NCBI GenBank assembly: GCA_030374805.1
Contig: JARGSG010000129.1
Location: forward strand, 43,564 to 107,563
Source of the DNA: Gracilaria gracilis
Taxonomy: Eukaryota > Rhodophyta > Florideophyceae > Gracilariales > Gracilariaceae
DNA: 64,000 nt
Direction of reading: 5' to 3'
Shown here: in pieces, positions 20,023 to 31,234 of the stretch
Layout: each line of letters starts with the position of its first letter
Numbering within the stretch: position 1 is the first letter of the stretch
Position numbers and translations under genes: made by a program
The notes under the pieces: generated by a model
Told to the model about the DNA's origin: nothing
What the model saw: the letters and a program-made list of their open reading frames with translations, nothing else
Databases searched by the model: none

Positions 20023-23000
20023 TTAACACAAAAGCGTATCTGTGACCCCACCGTGAAGTCCTCGAAGTTTGGCAAGCTTAGTTTCATCGAGGCAGGCAAT
20101 GAGGCCATGGCGTTCGTTTCGAGCTCGAACAGAAACAGGCGAAAGGACATCAACAGTAGATCCGATTACCACATAGCTAACGTTCTTCGGGACATCTTTG
20201 CCCCCGTCATATTCATTGGCGACTATCACGGTTTCGCGTTTCATAGTTGCACCTTCAGATTCTCTAAGCGTATTGAACACGACGACCGGGCCCTTAGTCT
20301 CTTTATCCATCGTAGCAATTATCGCATAGGGACCGATTTTCTGCAACACGTCGAACAGCGGGACCAGCTCTGCGGAGTAAAGTTGATAATGAGAAAGCGG
20401 AACCACCTCGAACAGATTCTTCAATGAAAGTTGAAATGACATGTTTATCGGCATTAAAAGACACGCCGACTCAATTCGAGACCAGACCAAGACGTTGGTT
20501 GTATCTGTCAATAATCGCAGTGATAACGTTTCTCACAATGTTCATATCAGCTGCAGCTCTGAGTCCAACATCATGAGATTCGCCTTGGTGACCAAGCCTG
20601 TCTATTACTGAACCCAAATCATTCATCGCTCGTGATATCTCTCCCTCAGTAGGCAACCCGGACTCTAAACTTTTCAGAGGTTTTGCACCTGCCCGAATCG
20701 CAATCCGGTGTGAGTACAAGGTACCCCCATGCCTAGACCCCCCAGCCGACTCTATCGACGTACTCTCTGGAAGTTATCCGTCTGCGCCAACAGAGAAAAG
20801 TCCGGTACAACCGGTGGTAGATTCGAGCATTGATCTACCACAGTCGGATCCGGGGACGGTGTCCAGAGCATGACGCTCGCAGCCACTGAAGGCGTGGGCT
20901 CTCCCGAGAAAACAGATGTTGGCGTGGGCAATACATCCAACGGGCTCACAGTCACCATTACCGAAACTTCAGGTGACACAGGAAACATGACCTCCGGCGT
21001 TACAGTCGGCAAGAACAAAAGCAAAGCAGACACTGGGGTCGCTTACGCACTTGAAGCAGTCGGAGAAGCGCTGAGAGAAGCGGTGACTTCCCCACGCCTG
21101 CCATTTGTTGCCATGTTTGGGAGCACATCTGCAGTGGCACCGACTTTCATTGTCGGCAATAATGGCTCCATCGCACTCCCCGCCGGGGTCGTCGAGATGA
21201 TACCAGAACTTGTTGTACTCGGAGACGGGGAGGGGCGTGGGGTAACGCTTTGGCTCGCCTCGGGAAAGGTAACCTCGGATGTGGCAGATGCAGTCTTTGC
21301 CGGTGTGATGTCCGACTCAAGCGAAACCGTAACACACGAATCCTCCGGGTGGAGATCATCCGTTTGCGGCGAAGATAATTCACCCTGCTCCAAGATCTCT
21401 GTAAACATAGGATCCGCACCGAATGATGCGGTCGATGCCTGCACGTCGTCCGCTGCCTCAGTACTGCTTGGGCTACTCAAAAACGGTGTCATCAGCGCAC
21501 TTGCTATTGGAGAAGCTGACATGAAACTCGGCAAGACAGTCATCCCAAGAGATGGGGAAGTAGATGACGTGAAAAAACCGACAAACACTGACAGCGATGG
21601 TGTAGCCGAGCCAAGATTACCGGCAGAAGCAGAGCTAGAAGCAGCTGCAGATGAATTGACGCCAGATGCTATGATACTCGCAGTCGCTGCGATAGAGGTG
21701 GACGACTCGGTACCACGCGGTGTAACTGATAGGCTGGCCTCCAGAAAAGATGCGTCGGACGTTGTTGGCAGCGGTGAAAAAGAAATCCCCGGGATTGGCA
21801 TCTCCGACGAAACAGGAGTACCATACATGGGTCTTGGCGTCACCGATATGATTTCCGCATCTTTAGAAGGAGCCACCACATCTGTCTTACTTCCCGATGG
21901 AGATAATGTCGGAGTGGAAGAAGGTAAGGCAACCATTGTGGCCGATGCTCCAAGGACTGGGGTCACTCTGAAACTTGCAGGACTATGAGTGTCCAACGCA
22001 TCCATCAGATGAGCCGGCGACATTAAAGCGCTCTCAATCCGTAACACGGTTGTGTTCGGTGCTTCTGACATTATTTCCACTGCATTCGATGGGAGTACCA
22101 AGTCCTTGCTCGACAACGGGGAGAGCATTGGAGTAGGAGATATGAACTGAACCATTGTAGATGAGGCAAAGACGGTGGGGAGCTCGCTGGCAATCGGTGC
22201 AGGACTGCCGGTATCCAACGTATCCACTGGATTTAGTGATGCCATTACGGCAGTCCCAGGGGGCAATGTAGTTGTGCTTTGCACGTCTGACGTCATGTCC
22301 ATTGCGTTTTAGGGCGCCACCAAATCTCTCTCACTGGCTGATGGGGAAAGCGACGGTGTCGAAATGGAGGATGCGCACGGAACCATTGTATCTGCCGCGA
22401 CGGGGCTTGGAAAGTCACTGGTACTTGGTTCAGCAGTGTCGGTTTCCAATGAGTCCATGAGGTTTTGGTGATGATACTGGAGATTCAGATATCAACACAG
22501 ATATGCCCGGTGCTTCCAACATCATTTCCATTACATCAGAAGGCACCACCAAATCTCTCTTGCTCACTGACGGTGACAGTGACGTAGTAGGGAGAGAGAA
22601 TGCCGTCGAAGCCACTGTGTCCGATGCAACAGCGATTGGGAGTTGGCTCGCACTCGGGGTAAGTGCGCTCATATCCATATCCAACGACTCCGATGGCCTT
22701 GTTAAAGACGAAGACGGCATCTCAGAGAACAGCCCAGTTGTGCTCGATTCATCTGGACTCGTTTCCACCACATCTGAAGGCGTCAACAAATCACTCCTAC
22801 TTGCGAAGGGCGTCGCAGAGACACTACCCTCAGTTCCGGCAAGTTCATTATCAGACTCACCAAAATGTTCGCACTAGGAATAGAAGAAGGCTCATCCGTC
22901 TCATTCCCCGAACTCACCGAAAACAGAAACGGTGTGAATGGGTGGAGAGGAGAGAATCGCAAAATTGAACAACATCCTCGTCTATCATTGCACAAACGCG

Positions 23001-23329
23001 CAGAGTACTGTCGTGAAAGGACTTCATAATTGATGTAGACTTACATGAGAATAAGAAAAGGGGAATGCCTCTCCCAGAACAATGTCCGGAACCTACCCTC
23101 AAGTGACAACACCACCGGCAGAAGTCCCGCCACCCAACACAAAGACAGAGTTTGTAGAAACAATGACGAAGACGTAGCTCCCTGCGCCTTCTTCCCGCAC
23201 TCCTTTCTGCCCCTCGCACTGCCCTCCAGCACTCGTCATGGCGCACCTCACTTCCTCCATCTGGCTTGAACGCGATTCCAATCCCAAACACAATACCATC
23301 AAAACCGTTGCACAGACTATAGATATCAT
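20023..23329 (-). pseudogene. secreted Ser/Thr/Pro-rich repeat (mucin-like) protein, broken
   Basis: Minus-strand pieces in order suggest one long surface or wall protein. At 23329 a signal peptide (ISIVCATVLMVLCLGL) opens the frame. After stops and frame changes, a Ser/Thr/Pro/Ala-rich region runs from 22789 to 20752. Its longest open part is 419 codons (21043-22302). It contains degenerate modules sharing SP.SK.DLV.PS..EIM.EAP and a following SP-rich block; at least three copies can be seen, at about 22560, 22100 and 21870. A C-terminal globular region follows in two frames (20471-20719 and 20023-20511; LVWSRIESACLLMP, VVFNTLRESEG, YVVIGSTVDVLSP). Stops and frame jumps separate the blocks, so it is probably a relic. 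The family of the C-terminal domain was not recognised. Confidence 0.55.
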
Positions 23330-24459
23330 TTCTTCAAGAGCTTGTCATATAGCCTTCATGATTGGCGGTACAGATATCTCTAAAGAAGAGTTTAGATCAG
23401 CTTTTATAAAGAGAGCATTATGTTTTCTGAATGTATCATTTTCCAAAGCCCTACGCAAGCCAGTCGTCAACATCGCATTACATGCCCAAACAAACACGAG
23501 ACCTGAAGGTAACTGAGTTGTTACCGACAGCGATACAACAGAAAGCACTTGGAAAGAACGTAGAACAATTTTACCAGGGGTTATTGGGAGCTTCTGAACT
23601 GGATGAAGTTCCTGGAGAGGGCCAGCCCCGGGCTTGAAATTCCACAGCCACAATCCCGCCGTAAGCAATGGAAAGGAGCTATTTTGGATCTGGTGCACCC
23701 CAGTCCGCAAGCCATGCCTAAGAAGTCCCGCTCCATCCATTGTTAGCTCTAACGAGAGCTCGCGCATTCCAAGCGAGACAGAGATGATGAGAGGTAAATG
23801 GACTGTATAGTGCCATCTGAACTGCTGCTATGACGATGTCGCAGCTGATCGCCGTGCACTTTGACGTAAACGGCGATAAGTGGTTTCTTCGAATTGGTGT
23901 GTCACGAAACGAACACGCCGGACAATAGAGAACCCACGTACCCACATTCTCACACGCCACGGACGCATAGCCCGAGGTCGGAGGCGCGCAAGAAGTAGCA
24001 GCATAGCCATACGGCGCAAGCAGTGGGTGTCAAACATGCTGTCGTCTACAAAATCAACAAGAATAAGAAGAAGCAGAGAACAGTTAGCTCAAAAACCGCG
24101 ACGTTCTACCCAGCCGGATAGAACTACGTTGGGTACAGCCATATTCTTTGATGCCCCGGCTGCACCTCTTGCACGTAGCTCTCACAGTGGCTCTTCCCGA
24201 CGAAGTCCTTCGCAGCGCAATTTGTAAAGCGCGGCGCTGCAGGGGACTTTGTCGGGGGACCACCATGGGAGAGGCTGGGTGCCGCTTAACAGAGGAACGG
24301 AGGTCGCGAAGGCCAAGCTGTTTCCGGGCTTATGTGCAGAGCAACAGCGGTGTGGTGGAAGCTGCCCTTGCGATGTGACCACGTGTGACCATCTGACAGT
24401 CAGCATCTACACGTACATGTACACATACGTGTACTGATAATATTATATTGCAGTGCTAA
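23330..24459. other. spacer, no gene recognised
   Basis: Many short frames on both strands, none with recognisable domains. The 24100-24330 part is GC-richer. Nothing else stands out. Confidence 0.4.
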
Positions 24460-24530
24460 CGTAGTTGTTGAACCTTCTTGTGGGGTCCCAAAACTTAGTT
24501 GTTGAACCTTCTTGTAGGGTCCCAAAATCT
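24460..24530 (+). repeat. 35-bp direct duplication
   Basis: The sequence TAGTTGTTGAACCTTCTTGT plus GGGGTCCCAAAA occurs twice in tandem, at about 24462 and 24496. Only a G/A change in the run differs between copies. It adjoins the WD40-like relic. Confidence 0.75.
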
Positions 24531-25012
24531 ATATCGACTCTTGTGCAGGTTATTATCGGCTTGTATGTCTCGCGCGTTGCCAATTTGTTCGCGTTCTCGC
24601 ACTACACGATCGATCTCGCTGTCACGGATACCAATCTGGTGCCGACAATGTGTGCTCGAGCGCGTCAATGGTGCGCTCCCACGCAGCGTCCTGCAAATTG
24701 AGCACACACTCCCAGCCACCGCTGTTCGGCACCCAGAGCCACGCGTATGCCGTCGGTTCTCACTGCGACACGACTCACCACATCTGCGTGAACTCGTCGC
24801 GGCTGCCCGACGCCAATACCGCTCCCAACCTCTTGAAAACACACGCTTTCGTCCTCAGAGCCTGACAGAACGCCAGTGCCATCTGCATTCACACCCACGC
24901 ACCCCACCCGACGTTTATCAGCTCGCAGCAGCTCTCCGACGGCATTACCGCTAAGAGCCCGTACTGTTTGCCTGTTCCACACACAAATTATTACTTCCTT
25001 GTCCGCTGTCAT
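24530..25012 (-). pseudogene. WD40-repeat protein fragment, decayed
   Basis: Reading minus from 25012, the text gives EVIICVWNRQT, then CVGVNADGTGVLSGSEDES, then VVSRVAVRTDGIRVALG with GRCVGAH. These are three successive approximations of the WD40 pattern (VxVxxDGxxxxSGSxDxxV, xVW). Typical WD or GH dipeptides are partly eroded. The final block is followed by frame changes. No complete propeller is present, so this is a fragment; identity below family level cannot be given. Confidence 0.4.
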
Positions 25013-26148
25013 CGCCCTTCGTTTATCAAGAACAAACCAGATGCTTCTTTGAACAGAGTTGGAGGCTCATAAACCACGTCCCACCTCCTACGAAAGCAGT
25101 CAATTCCCCGCCAGGTCACCATCCCCTTCCGTCTCTCTCGCGCATGTCGGCGCCAACAAGCAGCTCCGTTCTCCTAGCGACCGCTCCTGAACAACCAAAC
25201 TGCCAACTTGATTGCCTCACTCCACCCCACATCCATGTATACTATGCCACACATCATGTACGTGAAACTTTGAGTGAACAGATAAGAAAACCGTGATAAC
25301 TGAGTGAGCATCCAAACAGAACCACAAATAGAACCCCATTGCCTCACTCTCACCTCCGTTATCTAGTCATGTCCCAGCGGCCTGCCCATGCTCTCCAACC
25401 AGCATTCATGCCATATACGTCCAGCGGCGCGCACCCTGACCACCGCAACGTGGTCAAACAGCATCAGCATGGAACTCACAACGCTAAGCGGGCAAATCGC
25501 TTATGTATTCTGTCCGTCGCACAGCTTAGAGCCGTTTTGTAAGGTTTCTAATCCCCTCAACCGGTCGCTTTACAATCGACTGCGGTTCCGATAACAGCCA
25601 CAGTGTATGTACCCATCATCTTCACCATTCCACCATGCGCCACACAACTCCAATCATGTATTCGATTGTGTCATCGCCCCCATCATTTTGATACACAAAG
25701 CGTTTCGCAGCATGGATTAGAAGCAAGGTCTCCTTTTCTTCTCTCCGTTCCGAGATCAGGACATCATCTCTCTCCAACCTTTCACCATATGGCATATAAT
25801 ATACATAGTGTAATACTGCTTTGAATTATGTTCACCAAACTTCACGACAACAAGTCAGACATGATGTTCGCACTGTTATTCTCTGAATTGATTTCATTTC
25901 AAATAGTGTCGTTATCATTCCCATGCGTGCACGTATAAAATTGGACTTCAAATGAATTGTCGGTGAATTCAGTAACTTTATAACAGTTTTGGCTTCTACT
26001 GGTGGCAAATGGATGAGACCTAAATATATTATGGTCTCAACGTAGAGGAAGAGTTCGCTCTAAGGAAGTTCTGTACAATCCCAATAGTGGATATAAGAGC
26101 ATAGAATAGCAAAGGAGTTGCTCAATTCTGAACAGCGACCACCTCAAC
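25013..26148. other. spacer upstream of the tyrosine recombinase
   Basis: AT-rich, with no gene recognised. It could include the left end of a Crypton-like element, but Cryptons lack terminal inverted repeats, so no boundary can be drawn. Confidence 0.4.
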
Positions 26149-27900
26149 ATGGTCAATCGCCGACACATAATACCAGAGTCAGACACCGATTCACACGACG
26201 ACTACATAGTCCCATGTTCACCTCTTTTCAACGAAGAAAGTGCGGAAGAGAACGGAGCTGACGCGTTCGTATCACTAACGCAACGCAGTCCATTCCCAAG
26301 CCAAAGCGAACAAATTGGTGGTTCGAACCCTACCCTGCGTGTTCTCTCCCACGCTAATCACACTCCGCGATTGACTCCCGTGCGATCCAAACTGAAGCGA
26401 CTGTTGAGCGAACAACGGAAAGATCTGCCGACGCAAACCAGAGAAACTGCTCTGATTTATGGCCGAAAGCGTCGGAGAGCTCTTCGCGTTTCGCGAGAAG
26501 TGCCGAAAATGTCCAGGGAAGAAGCATGGGAGAGAATGGTCAGTGATTGTTTGGTTCTTGATGGAAGCTTCTTTGATAGTCCTGAGGGAAGGATGGAAGA
26601 CAGAACGACCAAGAAACGAGGAACAGTCGTGTATAACGGCCTGAAACTTACCACGAAGAACTGCTGTGACCTCGAATTGGTCTTCGACATCCGCTTCCGT
26701 TGCAAAGCTGTATTCACTGGAAAGAAGTCACAACCCTTCGATGGTTTGCGTTGCACGGCCGAACAGTACGTGCGGTTCACCATTGCCATCGGGCCCCTTA
26801 ATCGAAGTGAAGGGCATAGGGAGAACGTATTATTTCGCTCTTTAGCAGACTCCGAAGCCGTACAATGCTTCGTTAATCATTTCACCTTGACTTCATCGCC
26901 GTATACCGTTGCTGGAAAGTGCAATCATCTTCTGACAATTATCAATGTTGGGAAGGCTCGTTTCAAAGATGCGCAGGGTACCCGATCTCAACTAGAATCT
27001 GTGGCTGAGTATTTGCGTGGTGTTGCCGCTGCCTCGAAAAAAGCAGGTCGCAAGAAACGTCGTCAACAACGCCTTATCGACATATCTTCGAAGAATCACA
27101 ATTTGCTCTTCGATGCCGATCTGCGAAAGGCACTCTCAGTAGCTCGCCATAAACTAAGAGACATTATGAACACCCACCATCTTGACAAGGCAAAGGAACG
27201 AGGATCATTCATTCGAAGAATGGAGAAGTGCGCAGATCTACGACACAAGTGGTGCTTAAACTTTCTGGCTGCAGTTCTTTTCTCGGCTGGAGGACAACGA
27301 CCACAAGCAATAGCCACACTCCAATTGCCGACATTCGCCGAGATGGAAAGATTTGAGACTACGGCCTTTGGGAATTTCTTCAGTTTCAGAAGTGATTCGG
27401 ACAAAACTGAGCGAAACTCTAACTTTCCGGTTGTCATGTTCCCGATTTCGATGAAGCCGTTTATTGAATTCCATAAGAAAGTTGTGCGAGCCTATCTGAG
27501 AGATAAGTACAGTTTTATTGATGACGGTGTGGACATAAGGTTGCTGTTGAACTCTAGGGATGGAACGGTTTTGGAATCAAGACAAATCACAACATCAATT
27601 CGAAGCTTTATGGTGCATTTACACAAACGTTACGAGGCTGTTACTAGCATGACGGTACGGGCTAGCTTCGCAACTTCAATGATGCACGCGTTTCGTCACA
27701 AGCGCGTAGGCAAGGATTTATCTGAAGCAAAGTTTTTGGAGCTACTCGCGAACAGGATGAATACTAGCGCTGAGCAGCTCCTTGATGCGTATATTCATAT
27801 TGTCAGAGCAGACTACGAGAAAGGTGTTCAAATGGCAATGGAACATTTCATGATAGTCATGGAAGAACAGGATCAAGAGAACGAGCCCGATGGGTTATAA
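26149..27900 (+). CDS. Crypton-like tyrosine recombinase
   Basis: 583 codons, uninterrupted. Residues 1-110 are acidic, then basic and disordered. Residues about 200-330 form a helical core-binding (SAM-like) region. The catalytic domain has box I around Arg384 (SAGGQRPQAIATLQL), a candidate beta-hairpin Lys419 (SDKTER), box II with Arg504 (TVRASFATSM) and a candidate nucleophile Tyr548 (AEQLLDAYIHI). The usual His three residues before the box II Arg is Met501. Cryptons are DNA transposons that move by a tyrosine recombinase, probably through a circular intermediate. An intact frame amid broken genes suggests recent arrival or domestication. The assignment rests on motif order and spacing. 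A host-adopted tyrosine-recombinase-derived protein is the main alternative. Confidence 0.7.
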   Translation: MVNRRHIIPESDTDSHDDYIVPCSPLFNEESAEENGADAFVSLTQRSPFPSQSEQIGGSNPTLRVLSHANHTPRLTPVRSKLKRLLSEQRKDLPTQTRETALIYGRKRRRALRVSREVPKMSREEAWERMVSDCLVLDGSFFDSPEGRMEDRTTKKRGTVVYNGLKLTTKNCCDLELVFDIRFRCKAVFTGKKSQPFDGLRCTAEQYVRFTIAIGPLNRSEGHRENVLFRSLADSEAVQCFVNHFTLTSSPYTVAGKCNHLLTIINVGKARFKDAQGTRSQLESVAEYLRGVAAASKKAGRKKRRQQRLIDISSKNHNLLFDADLRKALSVARHKLRDIMNTHHLDKAKERGSFIRRMEKCADLRHKWCLNFLAAVLFSAGGQRPQAIATLQLPTFAEMERFETTAFGNFFSFRSDSDKTERNSNFPVVMFPISMKPFIEFHKKVVRAYLRDKYSFIDDGVDIRLLLNSRDGTVLESRQITTSIRSFMVHLHKRYEAVTSMTVRASFATSMMHAFRHKRVGKDLSEAKFLELLANRMNTSAEQLLDAYIHIVRADYEKGVQMAMEHFMIVMEEQDQENEPDGL

Positions 27901-27929
27901 TTTGATAAGTATGTTAGATAAGTGTGATT

Positions 27930-28430
27930 GAGTAAAACAACTCTGATGATGACTTCATCAGCAGGATGATCCTTCTCGCTCTGTTCGACAGTATATCTTA
28001 CGGCGACTGCAATACACTTCGCATCGGAAGTCAAAGCCGAGGGAGGCGATGCTGGTCGGGTATTTTGAGAACTGTGTGATGCGCTTCTTAGCATCGCCAT
28101 CCCAGAAGCACACGTACCCGTCAGCACCGCCGGTTGTGAAGGAAGAATACTTTTTGTTGTGAGATATGCATTTGACAGGGTAAGCATCTTCTTCCATTCG
28201 ATGGTACCTGAACGAATATGGACGATGTCGCTCATCAATATACTCGATGGCAACCCGACTCTCAGTGCTGCCTACAAAACATTGTTTGCCGTTGTGAGAC
28301 GCGCTAACGACTCTGAGCTGATATGAAAGCCGGTTGAGAATGTTGTGAACCAGAAAGTGAGGGTAGTTGCCACCATCGATGAGGCCTATATGGTGGTTGA
28401 ATGTGATGCACACAATTCCGTATGAGTGAG
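27930..28430 (-). pseudogene. BUB3-like WD40 spindle-checkpoint protein, C-terminal fragment
   Basis: Minus-strand text matches the last WD repeats of BUB3: VGSTESRVAIEYID, then YPVKCISHNKK, TTGGADGYVCFWD, KKRITQFSKYPTSIASL. One frame change follows near 28040-28050, after which a second frame gives the C-terminal strand (VAVRYTVEQSEKDHP, DEVIIRVV). BUB3 binds phosphorylated KNL1 and loads BUB1/BUBR1 on kinetochores. All N-terminal propeller blades are missing, so this is a truncated copy. It abuts a DUF1517-like fragment on the other strand. Confidence 0.75.
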
Positions 28431-28599
28431 GAGCAAACCCTCAACTTGGTCTTTTGTCCACACGAAGCAATGACAGCGACGAAGTCGATAGCTTTGTTGT
28501 TACCTTGTCTAATGCGGGGGGGGAAGTGCGCGAGAGGCGCGGGGGTGGCGCCGATAATGACGGCTGCGGCGATAGTGATGGCGACGTGAGAGAGTTCAT

Positions 28600-28787
28600 C
28601 GTGGGTGAGCGTGTTGGTGGCGGCCACGGGCGACGCGCTGCGCGTGGCGAGCGGCGTTGCCAGCGCCGAGCTGCTCGCGATGCAGGTGCTGTGGGCGCCG
28701 CAGCGCCGCGCCGACGCGCTGTCGGACGCGCGGCTGCTGGCCGACCATCCCACGCTCACGTCAACATTAGAAAATGGTACGACGTAG
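28600..28787 (+). pseudogene. DUF1517-like C-terminal fragment
   Basis: A GC-rich island whose plus strand reads SVLVAATGDALRVASG, AELLAMQVLWAPQ, ADALSDARLLADHPTL. This resembles the C-terminus of DUF1517 proteins of algae and cyanobacteria, which typically end in VEVLWTPQ..D.LS...L...YP.L. No upstream part is present; stops precede it within a few codons. GC content is far above the flanks, suggesting that a piece of another locus was inserted here. The family assignment is from remembered motif shape. Confidence 0.4.
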
Positions 28788-29829
28788 TCCACCCTTAGAT
28801 TGCCAACGGGCGGACCGAACAAAGCAGTATGAAAACTGGGTCTCCTATAGACGTGTCAAGATTGTTGGTCGACTGCTTTCCCCCCGGACTAGAGGGCAGA
28901 GGATCAATAACGTTGTACCTGGACAGTAATGTCGAGATTGCTTCATGTCGACCGTCTCCATCATAGGGGTCGGCGTTCAGGTCACCGCAAATGAAGAAGA
29001 TCGAATCTCTCGCAAGACCACCGGCGACTCCCTTGTCATCGTGGATATAATCATCACGCCCAGGCGTGATGTAATCAGACCAAAATCGAATCTCGTCTGC
29101 GTTCCTACGACCGTTCTCGTCGGCTACGGAATCAAACACCGGAGGCGTGGGATGAGATGCCAGCACATGCACCACATGGCCTCCCGGAACTTCAATGGGA
29201 ACATCTACGTGATTCTTGGATGTCAAACGAAACACGTCGAGTACATCATCAGTGTAAACAGAATCCGGGATGAGGTTATCCGGCATGCCCTTCCAAAAAA
29301 AATTCTGAAAGGTTCGAACTTGATCGGAGATAATCGGATACCTGGAAAAGAGAGCAAAAGCAAACTGACCCGGGAAGAAACCAAAGCCAAACGCGTCAGC
29401 AGGTAGAGATACGTTACAATCGCCATTGATATGGACTCCAGACAGGATTCCGATGTTTGATGGCGCAGCGAAGTAGTACGGGTAGGAAACGGCGGATTCA
29501 GAAGCATAAATGGTTTGCGGAACTTGCAGGTACTGGGCTTCGAAGTTCTCATAAGTCTGACCAACGATATCAGAATCTATGTGCTGCAAAGTGGCGGCCA
29601 CGCGACGCAATGGGTCGCCATCACCCGACTTGGTTTCCTCCAACAGGCGACCTTGGTTAGGGCAGGTGAGTGCGGCTTGGAAGGTCGCAACACGGAGAAA
29701 GGTCTTGCGTTCAAGCTTGAAAGGAGAATCAGCGCCGCATTCTGCATGTGCTTGAGAGGATGACGCTGTATGAAAGAGTAAGGCCACGACGAAAGTTGAG
29801 ACTGTGTTCATGATGCCGGCCATGTCCAA
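28770..29829 (-). pseudogene. secreted EEP-fold (endonuclease/exonuclease/phosphatase) protein, 3' end broken
   Basis: The start lies at 29829, or more likely at MNTVSTFV (29811), followed by a signal peptide (TFVVALLFHTASSSQAHA). Family landmarks: RVATFQAAL, SYPYYFAAPSNIG, DAFGFGFFPGQFAFALFSRYPI, VHVLASHPTPPVFD, RNADEIRFW, FICGDLNADPYDGD. Relatives are secreted phosphodiesterases, often bacterial. The usual metal-site Asn of FNASL is Gln, and the expected NEF Glu is not seen (DIVGQTYENFE). A one-base deletion near 28829 ends the frame at 28795. In the next frame the text continues NLRVDYVVPF and then stops matching at about 28770, where the GC-rich DUF1517-like island begins. The final His (SDH) region is lost. 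Confidence 0.75.
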
Positions 29830-30803
29830 GTCCTACCTTTGACGTAGAGGAATGTTGTCTTGTCCCAAGACTGTTATTGTTCACAAAAGAGGATGCAGAA
29901 AACTATTCCGCTTCCTCTAGATCTGAATACGAGTGCATCGGGATTCTACGCATTTGTTCACGGGAAGTTGTTAAGGAGACTGCGATAGGTCAAACGACCC
30001 AATAGCGGAAACGAGAGAAGCCTTTCAAAGGGTGCCGAGATCCCTCTCCAGCTAGAGTAGACATTATAGTGATACCTTGTAGATGTCTCTGTATCCCAGA
30101 TTCGGACCAAAATCCGCGCGTTTCTAAATTTCTAAATCCAAATCGGATACCGTCGACCATTGGCTGCCGCACCGTGCGCCCGCACGTCGGTTGTGGTGTG
30201 GCGCGGAGGACGATAGGAATATAGCCCTCCGAAGTGAGAACGATGGATTCACAAAAACTCCGACAACACCAACACTTCAAACTTTGAAGTCCTAAACTGC
30301 ACATTCGCCAAGCTCCCAGCTGTCCATTGTCAATACGAGCATTCCCACTCATGGTTTTTCATATCCAACGGCCGAAACGTTCCGTCCCCAGAACCGGCCG
30401 ACCATGCAGTTGAAGCGGTGTTCACTACTATGGAGGGCGAATCATTTGCACATCTTGTTCAAATTCAACTTCAGTAACCAGAGGAAACGTCTCCGTGTGG
30501 CTATTAAGAAAAAGGCATGCCCGCTCTCAGATTAATTCCCTGGAGCAAAAACGCAGCCTCACCCTGTCATGGGGTTTGCAGAGAGGCAACACAAGCCATT
30601 TCCTTCGTCCCCAAGCTTGAGCCCACAACAGGTGATGCGGTCACCTACTTCTGGAAACGGTTCACATTCCGTCGGGGGTGTTCCCTCTCATGCTGGCTGC
30701 TCGCGTTTACTTGTACTTGCGGCTCACTTTCCGTTCTGCGTTCCACTGCATTCTCTGCTGCACCGCCATTCTTCTTTGGTCCACTCTGGTTCTTCCGCGG
30801 GCA
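29830..30803. other. spacer, no gene recognised
   Basis: Several 80-120-codon frames on both strands (for example minus 29990-30352) lack recognisable motifs. Nothing else stands out. Confidence 0.4.
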
Positions 30804-31169
30804 CTATCTAGCGTAGTAGCAGTTGAGTATGGCGTTATGTCGGCGTAATCCTCTCTTCGACTCTACATAGATCCCATTTTTCAACAGTTTATCCCGTAGT
30901 TTGACAATTACACCATCACTCACATGAGATAGTGCATGTTGTGAAAAGTTGTCGACAAAGTCATTCCAGATAAGCTCTGGATCAAAATACACCAAGTTCC
31001 CCCGATGATCACACCATTTTTTGGTGTACGCGTCGAGTTCTTTAAGATAAGCTTCTCTCTCTTCTGCGGTAGCTCCATCATCTACCCTGACTGGTTCCGG
31101 ATCGTTTGTAGAGTGATCACGATTGTGAGGGTTCGATCGCTTCTTTCTTTTGTTCCTTTTGTCCGGCAA
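30804..31169 (-). CDS. hypothetical charged protein, 121 aa
   Basis: Starts MPDKRNKRKKRSN, a strongly basic head, then a helical charged region (YLKELDAYTKKW) and LVYFDPELIWNDFVDNF, ending LNCYYAR. No family was recognised. Composition looks protein-like and could be the start of a retroelement gag or a transposon accessory ORF. It lies just downstream of the BCS1 fragment on the same strand. Confidence 0.35.
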   Translation of the reverse strand: MPDKRNKRKKRSNPHNRDHSTNDPEPVRVDDGATAEEREAYLKELDAYTKKWCDHRGNLVYFDPELIWNDFVDNFSQHALSHVSDGVIVKLRDKLLKNGIYVESKRGLRRHNAILNCYYAR

Positions 31170-31234
31170 CTTAACCCTATAGCTCGAGTTTTATAACTGT
31201 CGAGGATCAACACGAGAGCAAAACGTTGGTAAGC

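Noticed and set aside
20870-21988. 372-codon plus-strand frame rich in Asp, Val and Ala
   Set aside because: It lies opposite the Ser/Thr/Pro-rich repeat protein, whose codons force an open complementary frame. The minus strand has the signal peptide and modules.
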